A DNA stretch of 64,000 bases from positions 4,092,001-4,156,000 of the forward strand of contig NC_087107.1 in the NCBI RefSeq assembly GCF_963855985.1. Reading direction: 5' to 3'. Positions 1 through 10,787 of this stretch are shown here, piece after piece. The position numbers and the translations under genes were made by a program. Numbering within the stretch: the first letter of the stretch is position 1; every line of letters starts with the position of its first letter. Source of the stretch: Ostrinia nubilalis. Lineage: Eukaryota > Arthropoda > Insecta > Lepidoptera > Crambidae. Under the pieces are notes generated by a model. That model had not been told where the DNA came from. It did no database searches and was given only the letters and a program-made list of their open reading frames with translations.

Positions 1-1949
1 ATACGTATTTTCAGACTTCGTTTTCAATTACACCCTGTACGCACGCGCAAGCCGGGAGGTTCTCGATTACGCAACGATTAAGCGAGCGGTATCGTAAATC
101 AATCGCGCCATTACGCCGATCTGTCAGTAATGAGCGCATGGATCGGCGCGCGCGCAGCGTCGCGTCCATAATTGGCTCTTCCGAGAACTACATTTGCATA
201 GTTCAGTTTTGGCACTTTTTAAATGATTAGTCAGCTGTTTGTTTGATTTAATGACAATTTAATACTACTTAAATATCTAATACTGTACGACCCACCATTT
301 ATTATTTAACTTTAGGTACTCGTAGGAGTCGTAGGTTACCCTTTCAGCAGCTCTGTTAGACGCTTGCTACACTTAATATGCTCGTGGTGCCTCGATAATT
401 TCGAAAATTAGTTAGTTGGGATGGATGTTATTTTGTCACGTAAAAATGCTGAACAGATTTCGTTGAAACTTTACCACTTAAAAAGTTCAAACGTCAGGTT
501 TAACGAAATCTACGACGACGATCTTTTAGCCTAGTTTCTCTCCACAGAATCTAAGTTCAATTCCCAGGTAGGACACAACTTGAGAAACACTCTTGTCGAC
601 TATTCTGGTAACCTTTAACAATAAATGGTCGAGAATGCCACACGGCAGTAAGTTCTTTTGTACCTCAATTTTTGTATGCAATAATTTAAATAAATAAAGT
701 AATAAAAAATATGTTGCAGCTGCAGCCCTACCACAGATTTTTCGATGCGTGCCCGCTGTGACATTCCGCGCGCGGCGGGCCCGAACGTGCCTTGGACCGG
801 CTACCGTTGACGGCTTTTTCGACACAATCTGCCGTCACCCGCGGCCATCGCTCATTCAGATAATAATATGTAAACACGAGCAAAAACCGAGAGTAATGCG
901 CCGAGGCGTTGCTTTTGATAAATGCCCGGTTGGTTAATGGGTGTTTTTTGCTAAATGAGCTGGTGTTTAGGCGAATTTACTTACGAGTAAAAAAAGTATG
1001 TTTCTTGTCAAAAGATTATATTCTTAACACTGAATGTGCTTAGCAGCGTAAGAATACTTAAGAAATGGTTTAAAGACAGTTTAGATCTCCCCCGGGACAA
1101 GGACAAAGACGTAGGCTTTCACTGGTTAGGTTTTTATTGGCAGTCAAGCTGTAGATTCTGGTTACACAGGAGATGCAGCAATGGGAACGAGAGGTGGGTA
1201 TAGTTCCCTAATAGCAAATATTTGGTATTTTAGTATCAATCTTGTCACAATTAAGTTGTTGAATAGCTGGTGGTGAAAACCAAGATGTACCTAGGTTTGT
1301 TAGAGGTGAAGAAGCCTTTGTCCAGATCAGATGAGATGACTCTAGCGACAGTCTTATAGTGGAGTGGTGTCATATTCCACTGGTATGATATAAGTGTGAT
1401 ACAGTTTAGTAAATGTGCCCTTTTAAAGGTTCCAAATTCCATATTCATTTAACAAACCAGTTGCCTTTTTAAACTGATCCGGCTTTACTTTCATAAACAC
1501 TTACATCTATGTCGCAATTCATCTGAAAACATAATAAGCCTTTAAATGTTTTTGTTTTAGCCAGTTAAGTGCTTGCGGTCGTGGCTGCCGCGTCCTCAGG
1601 ACCTAAGGTCAAGTTCGGTTGGGCAAGACCGATTCGGCTTTCGAAATTAGCGTGTCATAACGCACACTTATCCACTCATTCACGAGTAATTAATCGCGAG
1701 TGAAGTGTGGATGATGTGTGATGTGAGTACTGAGCACATTGAAAAAAACCTATGAAGATTTTAGTTCTTGAAAGTATCCGCTAGGCCTGGAGACGCTGTA
1801 CAATCTGTCATATTTTTTGTTAATATTTTACGCAGTCGTTAGCGACGAGACGTTTAAATGTAGATAACATTAAGCTCGCACTAAGCACACTAAGCGCATT
1901 GAGGTTGCCAGCTAAAATTAGGCGCTATGAAGTTTAGAAGACACTCGGA
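1..1949. other. non-coding, no gene seen; CpG-rich blocks
   Basis: I see no coding exon here. Two CpG-rich blocks stand out from the AT-rich background (about 40-180 and 730-900); both hold short homeodomain-like ATTA/TAAT cores among GC-rich sequence and could be regulatory, but this is inference only. About 1110-1200 resembles 23590-23660 and may be an old repeat. Confidence 0.4.
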
Positions 1950-2101
1950 AGACTACAGACTTTTAGTCGGCCGATAGTTTGGTCGGGCTGTTGATCAGTA
2001 TGAACATGAAGTGTGAACATTACACCGATTTGGTATCGGCCGATGCCTCAAACAAATTGAAAGCCAACCAAACTATCGGCCAACTAAAATTCTGTAGTCT
2101 A
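1950..2101. mobile_element. MITE-like element related to the 39.0-kb copy
   Basis: The ends form an inverted repeat (left GACTACAGAC..TTTTAGTCGGCCGATAGTTT, right the reverse complement ending in TGTAGTCTAC). The interior, with GTTGATCAGTATG and CCGATTTG, is shared with the elements at 39032-39206 and 58052-58201. The outermost bases differ from those copies, so this is a related subfamily or a chimera. No transposase is encoded. Confidence 0.6.
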
Positions 2102-2119
2102 CGGATTGTCTTAGGCAAG

Positions 2120-2221
2120 GTTCGCCCCATACTGCAGTTTCATCAATATCCGTTCAGTAGTATTTGCGTAAAAGAGTGACAAACACCCATCCATCTTTAC
2201 AAACTTTCATATTAATAGGAA
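2120..2221 (-). mobile_element. truncated Helitron-like element fragment
   Basis: It matches the right half of the element at 3456-3652 (shared blocks such as TTTCATCAA.ATCCGTTCAG and TTTGCGT.AAAGAGT.ACAAAC). The hairpin/CTAG end is missing, so only the end that would be 5' in Helitron orientation remains. It abuts the preceding MITE. Confidence 0.5.
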
Positions 2222-3455
2222 TTAGTTGGAAGTAGGAAGAATAGGACAAACAGTATGATGCGCAAATGATAACTACGAGTATAGGTCCGTATTTTTATGC
2301 CAAAGTGAATTTGACGGGCGTAGTCGCGGACAAAACCTAGTGCAGTAATAAACTCAAGTGATGTCTTATCTAACCCTGCACAAACTGACCCCACAGCCGT
2401 GGTGTCAAATATTAGTCAACTACCAGATGTCGTAAGTCGTTTTACACTACTCCCGTAGGTTCTGCTGTGATTAATGGTTGTAATTAGCCGCAATCAAAGG
2501 GGCCTTGATCCGCGCCCGATCAGATATCGTGATTGTGATTGACTTCCACTTTCGAACGCTATGGAATTTGGTATCGATTGGGAGTTTATGTCTTCGTACT
2601 ATACCTAGGCGTTTGGTGTTCGTATTTCATTGTAGAAACACAAAAAACTAAGGAAAACCGAATTTAGAAGATTTTTTTTAAAGCCGCTATCACACTCTAG
2701 ACCGAATGCGAGTACCTATTACAATGGAATTTATAATGTGAGACCTAATATTTTTTTCCGGATATTGATTGTCGTAGTCTTGGCAAGTTGCCATTTTTAC
2801 ACCAAAATCTCCACCAAAAATAAATATGCCACAAATTACTTAATTTGAAAGAAAGAAAGAAAAAATGTTTATTCAGTATCATCGACAATACACTTAACTT
2901 ACAACAACACTTAAAAAATATTTAACGAGTAGGTAATTACAATGAAACTGAAAAGGTATCCCCACTCAGCATGGTGTGGTAGCATCTCAGTAGATAATGC
3001 CACGACGCTGGCAATTTTCATTCTTTTGTACTATTTTATTTAAAATAGTAATTTTAATTAAATAACAAATATGTACCTACAATTTCCTTCAAAACTGTAT
3101 AGGACTCTCCTTGAAAAAAAAAAGGCACCCAATGTAATGGAAAACATATCGATAAAAAATATTTCAAACAGTATAATCACAACGGCTTGGTTACCGATAC
3201 CAATTATACCTATATCGATACCAAATACTATCACAAACCACACGCATGGCCGCCAGTAATGCGATTATGCACACTCCGGCTTACGATACGCTTTCACTGT
3301 GTCACAAATATGTGACATTTTAAATCGGCTGATCGATTTGTTAATTTTTTAATCCAATTTGATTCGGTCATTTGTTAATGAGACTAAGCGATGTTATGAC
3401 CACAACAATGAGTACAGTGTCTATGACATTGTTGGGTTATTTATTTTATTTATTA
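2222..3455. other. non-coding, no gene seen
   Basis: AT-rich sequence with a short TTTA-type tract near 3440-3455. The open frames on both strands at 3058-3259 overlap each other and show no recognisable motif; I treat them as chance. Confidence 0.4.
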
Positions 3456-3652
3456 CTAGCTTTTGCCCGCGGCTTCACCCGCGTGAAATTTCGTTTGCCA
3501 CAGATCGTCATAAATTATAGCCTATATGTTATTCTGGGTTATAAACAATAATACTGTAAAGTTTCATCAAAATCCGTTCAGTAGTTTTTGCGTGAAAGAG
3601 TAACAAACATCCAGACATCCAAACTTTCGCATTTATAATATTAGTAGGAGTA
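3456..3652 (-). mobile_element. non-autonomous Helitron-like element (Lep1-type)
   Basis: On the minus strand it runs from ..CTACTAATATTATAAATGCG to a GC hairpin (CGCGG loop CCGCG type, here with one change) followed by CTAG, with T next to it in the flank. An A|T insertion site, 3' hairpin and terminal CTAG are features of Helitrons, and such short copies are frequent in Lepidoptera. No Rep/helicase ORF is present. The assignment to Lep1 is from memory of the family, not from a search. Confidence 0.6.
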
Positions 3653-5157
3653 GGACTAATTGAAATAAAATACAAAATCTAATCTATTATTATTACGAAA
3701 ATAATAATTTATTTAACTCACAAAAAATTTAATTGGTTAACAAAAAACATGACCATCTTTTTAGCCAGATCGGATAAAAATGACCATTGTTTAATCACAT
3801 TCATGACACGGTTCACAAATGGCAAATTATAAACCAAACATAAAGCATTATTTTGGTCGAGTCAATCGCTACATTGTGACGCGCCTGGCGCGGTGACTCA
3901 CGTTCGAGAGTCGAATGAGTGGATTCTTAGGCCTTTACGGCCGTTCAAAAATTGCCATAGCGGACGGTATTTCACGTCCACAAGGCGGGGTATTGGTAAA
4001 GTTTTCAACTAGCAATAATCGCACCTCGGATTAACCTCATTGGTTACGATATTGCCTCTGCGCAAAGTTAACATGTCGAAGAAACGCCGGGGTACTTAAG
4101 GATCGGAAAAAATCAAATGAAACCGCGAACTAAAGTACTGTCAGCGCCATCTGTTGAAATTTGGTGAAACTAGGTCGCTCAGCCGGCTGGTTCACGCTCC
4201 ACATAAAGATTAGGGTGACGACGCGGCTTGTCGCGGTGCCGAAATAGAATATTCTGCGTTGGGTGAAAAAATATGTTTATCAGAATGAATTATTATTTGT
4301 ACCTATTTATATTTTTGGTGTATCTTAGGTTATTATTATTGTAACATTATATTAATTGAGATATAGATAAATTATATAGTATAGGTGAACGATGAAATAC
4401 TGATTATACTGAATGGTTTTGTACTAGAAATGTATTATTATTTAATTAATTATTTTTAAAATAAAGTGACTCATCGGGTTAAGTACCTACTTAACCAGCA
4501 GTTATTTATCTACTAAGATAAGATACACATATTACACATACAATAAAAACATACTTTAAATAAATTAAGAAACAGAAGAATTTTTATACTGAACTAGAAA
4601 TAATATGATTTATGATTATTATTTTTAGCAAAGATTATTTTATTATCTTTTCTTATATAATTTTGATTTGAATAGTAAAATTTTTGATTTTTAATTTACA
4701 ATTTAATTTTGATTAAAATAGTAAAATTAAAAATTTTTGATTTACAATTTAATTTTGAATTTTTTTCTTATATTTTTACACACAGTTCGACTTCAAACTA
4801 AATCAGAAGGTTTCGGCTACGAGCTACAGATATCTGATAAACAAAAAAATACTTCAGTCATCCTAATCGATTGGAACTTCGGAGATGTTTCCACGCAAAC
4901 TGGCCGAGACGAATCGCGTGGCGAAAACGCGGGCACGTCTAAGGGTAGTGAATGAAGAGGTATTGACGAGTGCGCGGTCACGACCTCTTTGTGAGGTTTT
5001 TGTGAGGTCGTGATTATGTACCTTCCGTGTCGGGTCGGATTTGTGGCCGGTTGTCCAGTGGTGCCGACATTTTAGGGGTTTAGTTGAGAATTAGGTATTA
5101 ATTTTCAAAACTAACGATGGTTTCAAAATTTCAAAGATAGTGTGGTTTATCAATATC
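3653..5157. other. non-coding, no gene seen
   Basis: A moderately GC-rich stretch at about 3870-4260 is followed by very AT-rich DNA (4260-4790). The frame at 4737-4955 has no recognisable motif. Nothing else can be supported. Confidence 0.4.
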
Positions 5158-5776
5158 ATGCAATAACTTCCTGCTAGATCAAACTACAATTTAATTCAAT
5201 GCTTATGAATCATTCTTCGATAAAGAAGCACAATCATTTGCTGATATTTGTTTATTGACATAAATATGCCTACACGTGTAATGTTTTTATAAATGATTAT
5301 GAATAATGGAAAATAATAATACTCTGGGGGATTGAATGCGATTTGGATTGGAACCGGTTTTGTGAAGGGAAACATAGTGCCGTTAATACAACGGAATCAA
5401 AGACGAGGAACATCCCCATTTTTTATTACTTTTACATTCGTGCTTTACAAACAAATCAAATACAACGACTGAATTAATTATAATGAATATTAAGTTATAC
5501 AGGGTGTTAGGTAAATGGGTATATGAGCCGACACTATCCCATGTTAACATGGGCATATAAATGGTATGGTGAAGTCAGAAATTTGATATCATTATTTTAT
5601 TTTTTTCAATTTTTATACAAAATAAATTTTATAAAATCCGATTTATATGAAAATTAAAATAATTAAAATGAAGATATCAATTTTCTGACTTCACCATACC
5701 ATTTATATGCCCATGTTAACATGGGCTTGTGTCGGCTAATTAAATTGTAGTTTGATCTAGCAGGAAGTTATTGTAT
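5158..5776. mobile_element. foldback/MITE whose left arm is interrupted
   Basis: The right arm is continuous (about 5673-5776) and pairs with two separated left blocks: 5526-5591 pairs with 5673-5737, and 5158-5196 pairs with 5738-5776 (38 of 39 positions). About 329 bp (5197-5525) therefore separate two parts of the left arm that are adjacent on the right. The inner hairpin carries CCCATGTTAACATGGG palindromes in both arms. There is no coding capacity. Confidence 0.75.
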
Positions 5777-6420
5777 GAAAAATTAAAAAAAAAACAAGTT
5801 GCAATAGTTCAGTAATTTACATAAAAAAGCGATGTAGAAATTATGACGGATACATTAAATTTCAAGATAAACATTTAAATTACATTCAGTAAATCACATC
5901 ACAACAACCCTTCAACAATCGTATCGTGTCGACACAAATGGACCACCACCGGGTCAGGCTCTCGTGACACGCCACGGTCCACCGGCCACCATTTCTTCCC
6001 TCTGAACTCCTCAATGGACATTGTCACTCCGCAAAAAACATCAGAAGATCCTAAAAACTGTACCGTCTTTTGTTTATTTCAAACTGGACCGTGCGATCAC
6101 GAATTTGATGGTTATTTTCATCTCGGTACTCTTTTTTGAGGATTCGATGCAGTTTATTGTTTCCTCGTTTAGATAGGGTTGTGTTTTTGTATGACAAACC
6201 ATTATCCAATTGTAATAACTTTGGATGATAAGGTAAATAAATTGGTTAATAAAAATACGGAAAATAATGTCTTAGAATGTGGATGATGATGTAGAGAATT
6301 TGCGATTGATTCCAAAACATCATTGGAAAATATTATTTATCCTACCAACATAATACATTAGTCAAACTTGCCTTGTTCGCTGCTTGTGAAAAAAATCTGT
6401 AAGATTGACTCAGTTGCTGC
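5777..6420. other. non-coding, no gene seen
   Basis: No exon, repeat family or RNA gene recognised. A GC-rich patch at about 5920-6060 contains GTGTCGACA.AAATGGACCACC-like sequence that loosely recurs near 50530. Confidence 0.35.
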
Positions 6421-6537
6421 AACTGAGTTGCACCATTAGCTTTAACAAATTATGTCAAAAATCTGTCAACTCTATCACCAGTTATCGTTATAGTTACCGT
6501 TAAATTAGGTGGTGAAACTCAGCCTTAGAAGTTAAGT
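6421..6537. mobile_element. short MITE, GTTGCACCA family (copy 1 of 4)
   Basis: About 117 bp with terminal inverted repeats (CTGAGTTGCACCA.. and ..GGTG.AACTCAGCCTTA) and an internal GACAAA..AAAATCTGTCAA / ACCGGT-like middle. The same element occurs at 17582-20236 (split), 20237-20357 and 61411-61520. It is non-coding. Confidence 0.65.
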
Positions 6538-6702
6538 AATTACCTTCTTCTTCAATTGCTCTATAGAAGAAGAAGAAAATATTGTAGAAAAGAAAATGTT
6601 GCAAAATAGAACCAGGATCTACACTAGCTTCCAAGTAGCAGTACAAAGAAAGCGCCGTAACTCAACGACACATGACCGTGACACCCGCAATCAATCAGAT
6701 TA

Positions 6703-6765
6703 ATCGATAATCGATATAGATCATCCTTCAAGCAATCGATTTGAAATCGAAGATTAATCGGCGCG
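6703..6765. promoter_or_regulatory. cluster of ATCGAT / ATTAATCG motifs
   Basis: ATCGAT occurs at 6703, 6710 and 6735, with ATTAATCG at 6701 and again near 6753. Insect DREF and BEAF-32 bind TATCGATA/CGATA-type sites, and homeodomain or Onecut-type proteins bind ATTA/ATCGAT cores. Function is inferred from motif density only, and no nearby gene start is evident. Confidence 0.3.
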
Positions 6766-8096
6766 GGGCCACCCTGAAACAATAGGCCAGCAATGAGCTC
6801 ATTTACTAGTTGGGCAATAGCTTTGTTCTATGGTAATTAATTGAGATTTTGTTAAGAAATCCTCAATTTAATTGCTTTCGGATTTAGAGTATTGTTGTGA
6901 CTGGAATATGGAATAGTGATAGTAAATAGGTAAATGGATTTTTTATTTAATCACTCCCTTGTTTTTAAAAGACTGCAGCAGCTGTTATTTTATTTATGAA
7001 CTAAGTACATTTTAAGCTTAGTCACTTTATAGACTGTTGATTGTTAAATTTATGAGCTCAAAAGATTATTTGATATTGTAATTTATTAAGGGAAATGATA
7101 CTTGTTTATTTAACTCCACTTTCTTATTAACAATAACAAGTAATAATACACTTCAGTTTTTTAAGGATAATCGTTTTCGTCGCAGCCCGTGCTTTATTTA
7201 CATGAAATAGATTTCAGGAGTGGTTTTACTGTATGCGTAATTATGCATGAGATTTCCAAAGTTATGAGTATGAAAAAAGCTACAATTTTCGAATTTTCAC
7301 AGAGCCAATTTTTTGTGTTAGTTACAATATCGACGTCATAGAATTTTCTGTAGCCACGACATTCTAAGAAGATCCTTGTTGTATTGCCAAAGAGTTCCTT
7401 TGAAAAGTGAAATTCGTGGGGTTACGTAACTGGTCTGACCTGCCATAGCACATTTCAATTATAGATACCAGCTTTATCTGCCAGATAACGCTATCACATC
7501 TACTCACGCCGCAAGCAATCGGAGAGTAGCGATTAGTTGATAGCGAATTATGGTAGATAGGTCCTTGACAACAATGGCTACTGTTCTTTGGACTGATCAA
7601 AGTGTATCTAACGCCTGTATATCTAGTTGGTCATTAAAGATACAAAACACACATAATATGACAAATATTGTATCATGAAAATGTCGCACACGCACCCCCC
7701 GATTTTAATGAGATTATTTCAGTTCTTAGCGTCGACCGCACTCACTTAGTTTGTCACTAAGTGATTATGGCGTGATCGATGCTAAGAATTGATGAGTCAC
7801 GACGCATACATACTGACTGAAGGCAAAGTTAAATCTGAAAGCCAAAGTACAAGTAAACTTCATGTTTTACAGCACACGAAAAGAAAGAAGAAAGCAAATG
7901 TAGGTCAAAATACAAGCAGGTAAATAACCCAAAAGGCGTTGAAGTTTACAACAGGGTATATAATAAATTAAATTATACTGCAAATAGAAGACAAGAAGCT
8001 ATGATTCAATAAGTTATCAATGACCGTTAATCCTAGCACAAATTGTGAACTTTATCTTTACATATTTATTGCTCTAATAATCCTAACATTGTTTGC
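6766..8096. other. upstream region of the serine protease homolog; no gene seen
   Basis: AT-rich DNA without a recognisable exon or repeat. It is the 5' flank of the gene at 8133 and would hold its distal control elements, but none can be named. The frame at 7364-7600 on the minus strand has no motif. Confidence 0.35.
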
Positions 8097-8135
8097 TATA
8101 AAGTATGTAATATAAGGAAGAGCGAATCATTCAGT
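8097..8135 (+). promoter_or_regulatory. core promoter of the serine protease homolog: TATA box and TCAGT initiator
   Basis: TATAAAG lies at 8097-8103 and the arthropod initiator TCAGT at 8131-8135, 36 bp from the first T of the box to the initiator A. A second TATAAGG is at 8111. The initiator A (8133) would give a 30-nt 5' leader before the ATG at 8163. The arrangement is seen in the sequence; the start site is inferred. Confidence 0.6.
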
Positions 8136-8162
8136 ACATACTCGGCTGCGGTTACGTTTACA

Positions 8163-10563
8163 ATGATTCGACTACTAACTCTTTCTGTGCTGCTCTTTGC
8201 AGGTAAATTAATTTTGTAATATTTGTCAAGTCAAGGAACTATAATTTCATTTGGGGTGATGTTATAGTCCTAATAAAGCCAGGGATAACACGTTATCGAT
8301 AGCGAGAATATTTTTTCAGGACATAAAGGGTGGAAACGATAAGTGATCTCACTCGATTATTTCTAAAATATACAAGATATCATAAAACTGGTTATTGACA
8401 CTGAAAATGCTTTACGAGCTCTTTCAAACGGTACCAGTAATAGGTTCAGAATAAACTGGATCTTACCGAAAATTTAATGTTTCCAGCTTTTAATGCCTAT
8501 TACAGTTTTTAATATTAACAATATTGCAAAGACCTTCTTCGTCGTTTCACTCTCCGTGGTCACGGCTTTGCGTTCCAAAATACGAATAGTATACATCGGG
8601 GATTGCATAGTTCATGAGTTGATCAAAGCAATGAAATAAAATCAACATCTTATTTTGGTGCAGGTGCCACCTTGGCTTCCCAAAGGATATCTGGCGGGAG
8701 TCCGACTGACGTGGAGAATGTGCCCTGGATCGCGCAGGTCGACTTCCACCTGCATTACACCGGCAGTTGGTACCAGCTCTGCGCTGCCAGCATTCTCAAC
8801 TCAAGATTCGTGCTCTCTTCTGCCCAATGCTTCTCAGGATAGTAAGTGCTATTGAATAATTCGAACACCCAATTAACTGTCTTAACAAACAATTGAAAGT
8901 AGATTAACTTCTAGTGGTTGTTTTGGTACATTTTGTGAATTATTATGACAACAGTTATATCAGTCCCAAAGTTTCCAGCATCAGTCTCAAAAACCGAAAA
9001 CATTTCAGTTTCTACGCCCCAGAATACCGGCGTATCAGAGCTGGCGCCACCTACCGTAACGCGGGCGGAGTTCTCGTGAACGTGGAGCGAGCGTACACCC
9101 ATCCCAGCTTCGACCTGTACCAGGCTGGGGAGGCCAGGACGCCTGACGGAGACATCGCTGTGGTGAAGCTCAGTGATGTGCTTTACCTGAGTCCGACCAT
9201 CCAGCAGTCGCTCATCATCTACCAGGACGCGGTTTTCCCAGAGAACGTTCCTGTGGTGCAAGCTGGATGGGGAAGGATGTCGGTAAGGATCCAAGTTCTT
9301 TGCTTCGACCTGTACCGGGCTGGAGAGACGAGGACGCTGATGGAGACATCGCTGTAGTGAAGCTCAGTGATGTGCTCTACCTGAGTCCGACCATCCAGCA
9401 GTCGCTCATCATCTACCAGGACGCGGTCTTCCCAGAGAATGTTCCTGTGGTGCAAGCTGGATGGGGAAGGATGTCGGTAAGGATCCAAGTTCTTTGCTTC
9501 GACCTGTACCGGGCTGGGGAGTCCAGGACTCCTGACGGAGACATCGCTGTAGTGAAGCTCAGTGACGTGCTCTACCTGAGTCCGACCACACAGCAGTCGC
9601 TCATCATCTACCAGGACGCGGTCTTCCCAGAGAACGTTCCTGTGGTGCAAGCTGGTTGGGGAAGGATGTCGGTAAGGATCTAAGTTCTTTGCTTCGACCT
9701 GTACTAGGTTGGGGAGACGAGGACGCCTGATGAAGACATCGCCGTAGTGAAGCTCAGTGATATCCTCTACCTGAGCCCGACCATCCAGCAGTCGCTCATC
9801 ATCTACCAGGACGCGGTCTTCCCAGAGAACGTTCCTGTAGTGCAAGCTGGTTGGGGAAGGATGTCGGTAAGGATTTAATAAGTCTCATAGTCATATACGT
9901 GATAAATGGTTAACATAATGGTTTTGAAGTAGTCAAATATTTGACTATTGAAGAAGGAGATTAACAAATATCGGTATTATCTCATATGTGTTGTACAAAT
10001 AAGTGTTATCGGTTATCTTTGCAGTTCATCACTAAGCCATAAAATATATCTTTAAATAAATTGTTGACGGTAAGGAACTGTTAATCAGACGAGGGCATAT
10101 CAAGCAGTATACCGTAGCAAGCGTCTTTAGTTTGGATAGCACGGTTTTGGAACAAAAAATATAGCCTGGTGTCCATTACATTCACATTACAGCCTGGGGT
10201 CCTTACAGATTAATCAATCGGTAAACTAACTTTGAAACTTTTCTCCAGGAGTCTGGCTACGACCCTTCACCAGTGCTATTGGAGACCCAAGTGTACACCA
10301 TCAACCGCGAGTACTGCCAAGCGCGGTACAGCGAACTCTTCGAGGAAGACGTTCCCTTCATCACGGACAATATGATATGCGCCGGAGCACCCGGCGGCGG
10401 CCGCGGCGCCTGCGCACAGGACGAAGGCGGCCCTCTGTATTACGACAATGTCTTGATCGGAATCATTTCTTTCAACAACGAGTGCGGGAACAGTACTTAC
10501 CCTGATGTACACACTCGCGTCGCTTCGTATACTAACTGGATCATAGAAACTGCTGTTTTGTAA
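8163..10563 (+). CDS. secreted serine protease homolog (chymotrypsin fold, catalytically dead), 4 exons
   Basis: Exons 8163-8202, 8664-8841, 9009-9282 and 10249-10563 join in phase (1, 2, 0) with GT..AG borders to give 268 codons. Residues 1-18 are a hydrophobic signal peptide. A short propeptide ends at Arg21 before ISGG, the place of the usual IVGG mature start. The fold's cysteines remain (53/69, 187/208, 219 and one in NNECG). The triad is degenerate: Gln68 (caa 8825) replaces His57 in SSAQC, Asp121 (GDIAVVKL) is kept, and Glu223 (gaa 10423) replaces Ser195 in QDEGGP. The oxyanion Gly193 position is Gln and SWG 214-216 reads SFN. It should therefore lack proteolytic activity; insect homologs of this sort act as cofactors, inhibitors or binding proteins, often in gut or haemolymph. 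Which role applies here is unknown. Intron 3 holds three partial copies of exon 3. Confidence 0.9.
8325..8478. repeat. transposon-derived fragment in intron 1 of the protease homolog
   Basis: From GGGTGGAAACGATAAGTGATC to AACTGGATCTTACCGAAAA the sequence is a clear reverse-complement match of 19411-19567 inside the 2.5-kb transposon. It holds no open frame of note. It lies wholly in the 461-bp intron 1 and leaves the splice sites intact. Confidence 0.65.
9107..9868 (+). repeat. tandem array of the 3' part of exon 3: one in-gene copy plus three extra copies
   Basis: The block starting GCTTCGACCTGTAC recurs at 9107, 9302, 9496 and 9691 (spacing 195, 194, 195 bp). Each copy carries about 176 bp of exon 3, encoding the segment with the triad Asp through AGWGRMS, plus the donor GTAAGG; the first three copies are also followed by a ~19-bp linker. 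Copies are nearly identical, so the duplication is recent or homogenised. Reading through donor 1 meets a stop at 9355-9357 because copy 2 lost one base; copies 2-3 then stay in one other frame to a stop at 9681-9683. The standard mRNA should splice 9282 to 10249 and drop all extra copies. An assembly artefact is possible but unlikely given the scattered substitutions. Confidence 0.9.
9708..9866 (+). other. candidate cassette exon in copy 4 of the exon-3 array
   Basis: In copy 4 the sequence that reads TACCGG in copies 2-3 has become TACTAG, creating an AG at 9706-9707 after a pyrimidine-rich tract. From 9708 the copy is open for 53 codons in phase 0 up to the donor at 9867, so inclusion between exons 3 and 4 would keep the frame and add a second DIAVVKL..AGWGRMS segment. 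The splice signals are seen; use of the exon is inference. Confidence 0.35.
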
Positions 10564-10568
10564 ATGTT

Positions 10569-10574
10569 AATAAA
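10569..10574 (+). terminator. polyadenylation signal AATAAA of the protease homolog
   Basis: AATAAA starts 5 bases after the stop codon (10561-10563). A very short 3' UTR is usual for compact insect protease genes. Confidence 0.65.
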
Positions 10575-10787
10575 ACGTTTATTGACGTGAGTTGTCTCTA
10601 TTCATTATCATGAAGCATCCCTTCTTTAGAAATCATCACATACAGCATGACATTTCGAAACAGTCACGCTCAAGCAAGAAACCAAGCGATGTGATTTAAT
10701 ATTCAAAAAATCTGTTATTCAAGTCACAAAAAAGACCTTTGTTTTTGTACCAACAATATTCTTCCTTGCCTGCTTGATGAAGACATG

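Noticed and set aside
9219..9845. 208-codon open frame on the minus strand across the exon-3 array
   Set aside because: It is the antisense of the repeated, well-identified protease-homolog exon; its periodic sequence follows from the 195-bp repeat.
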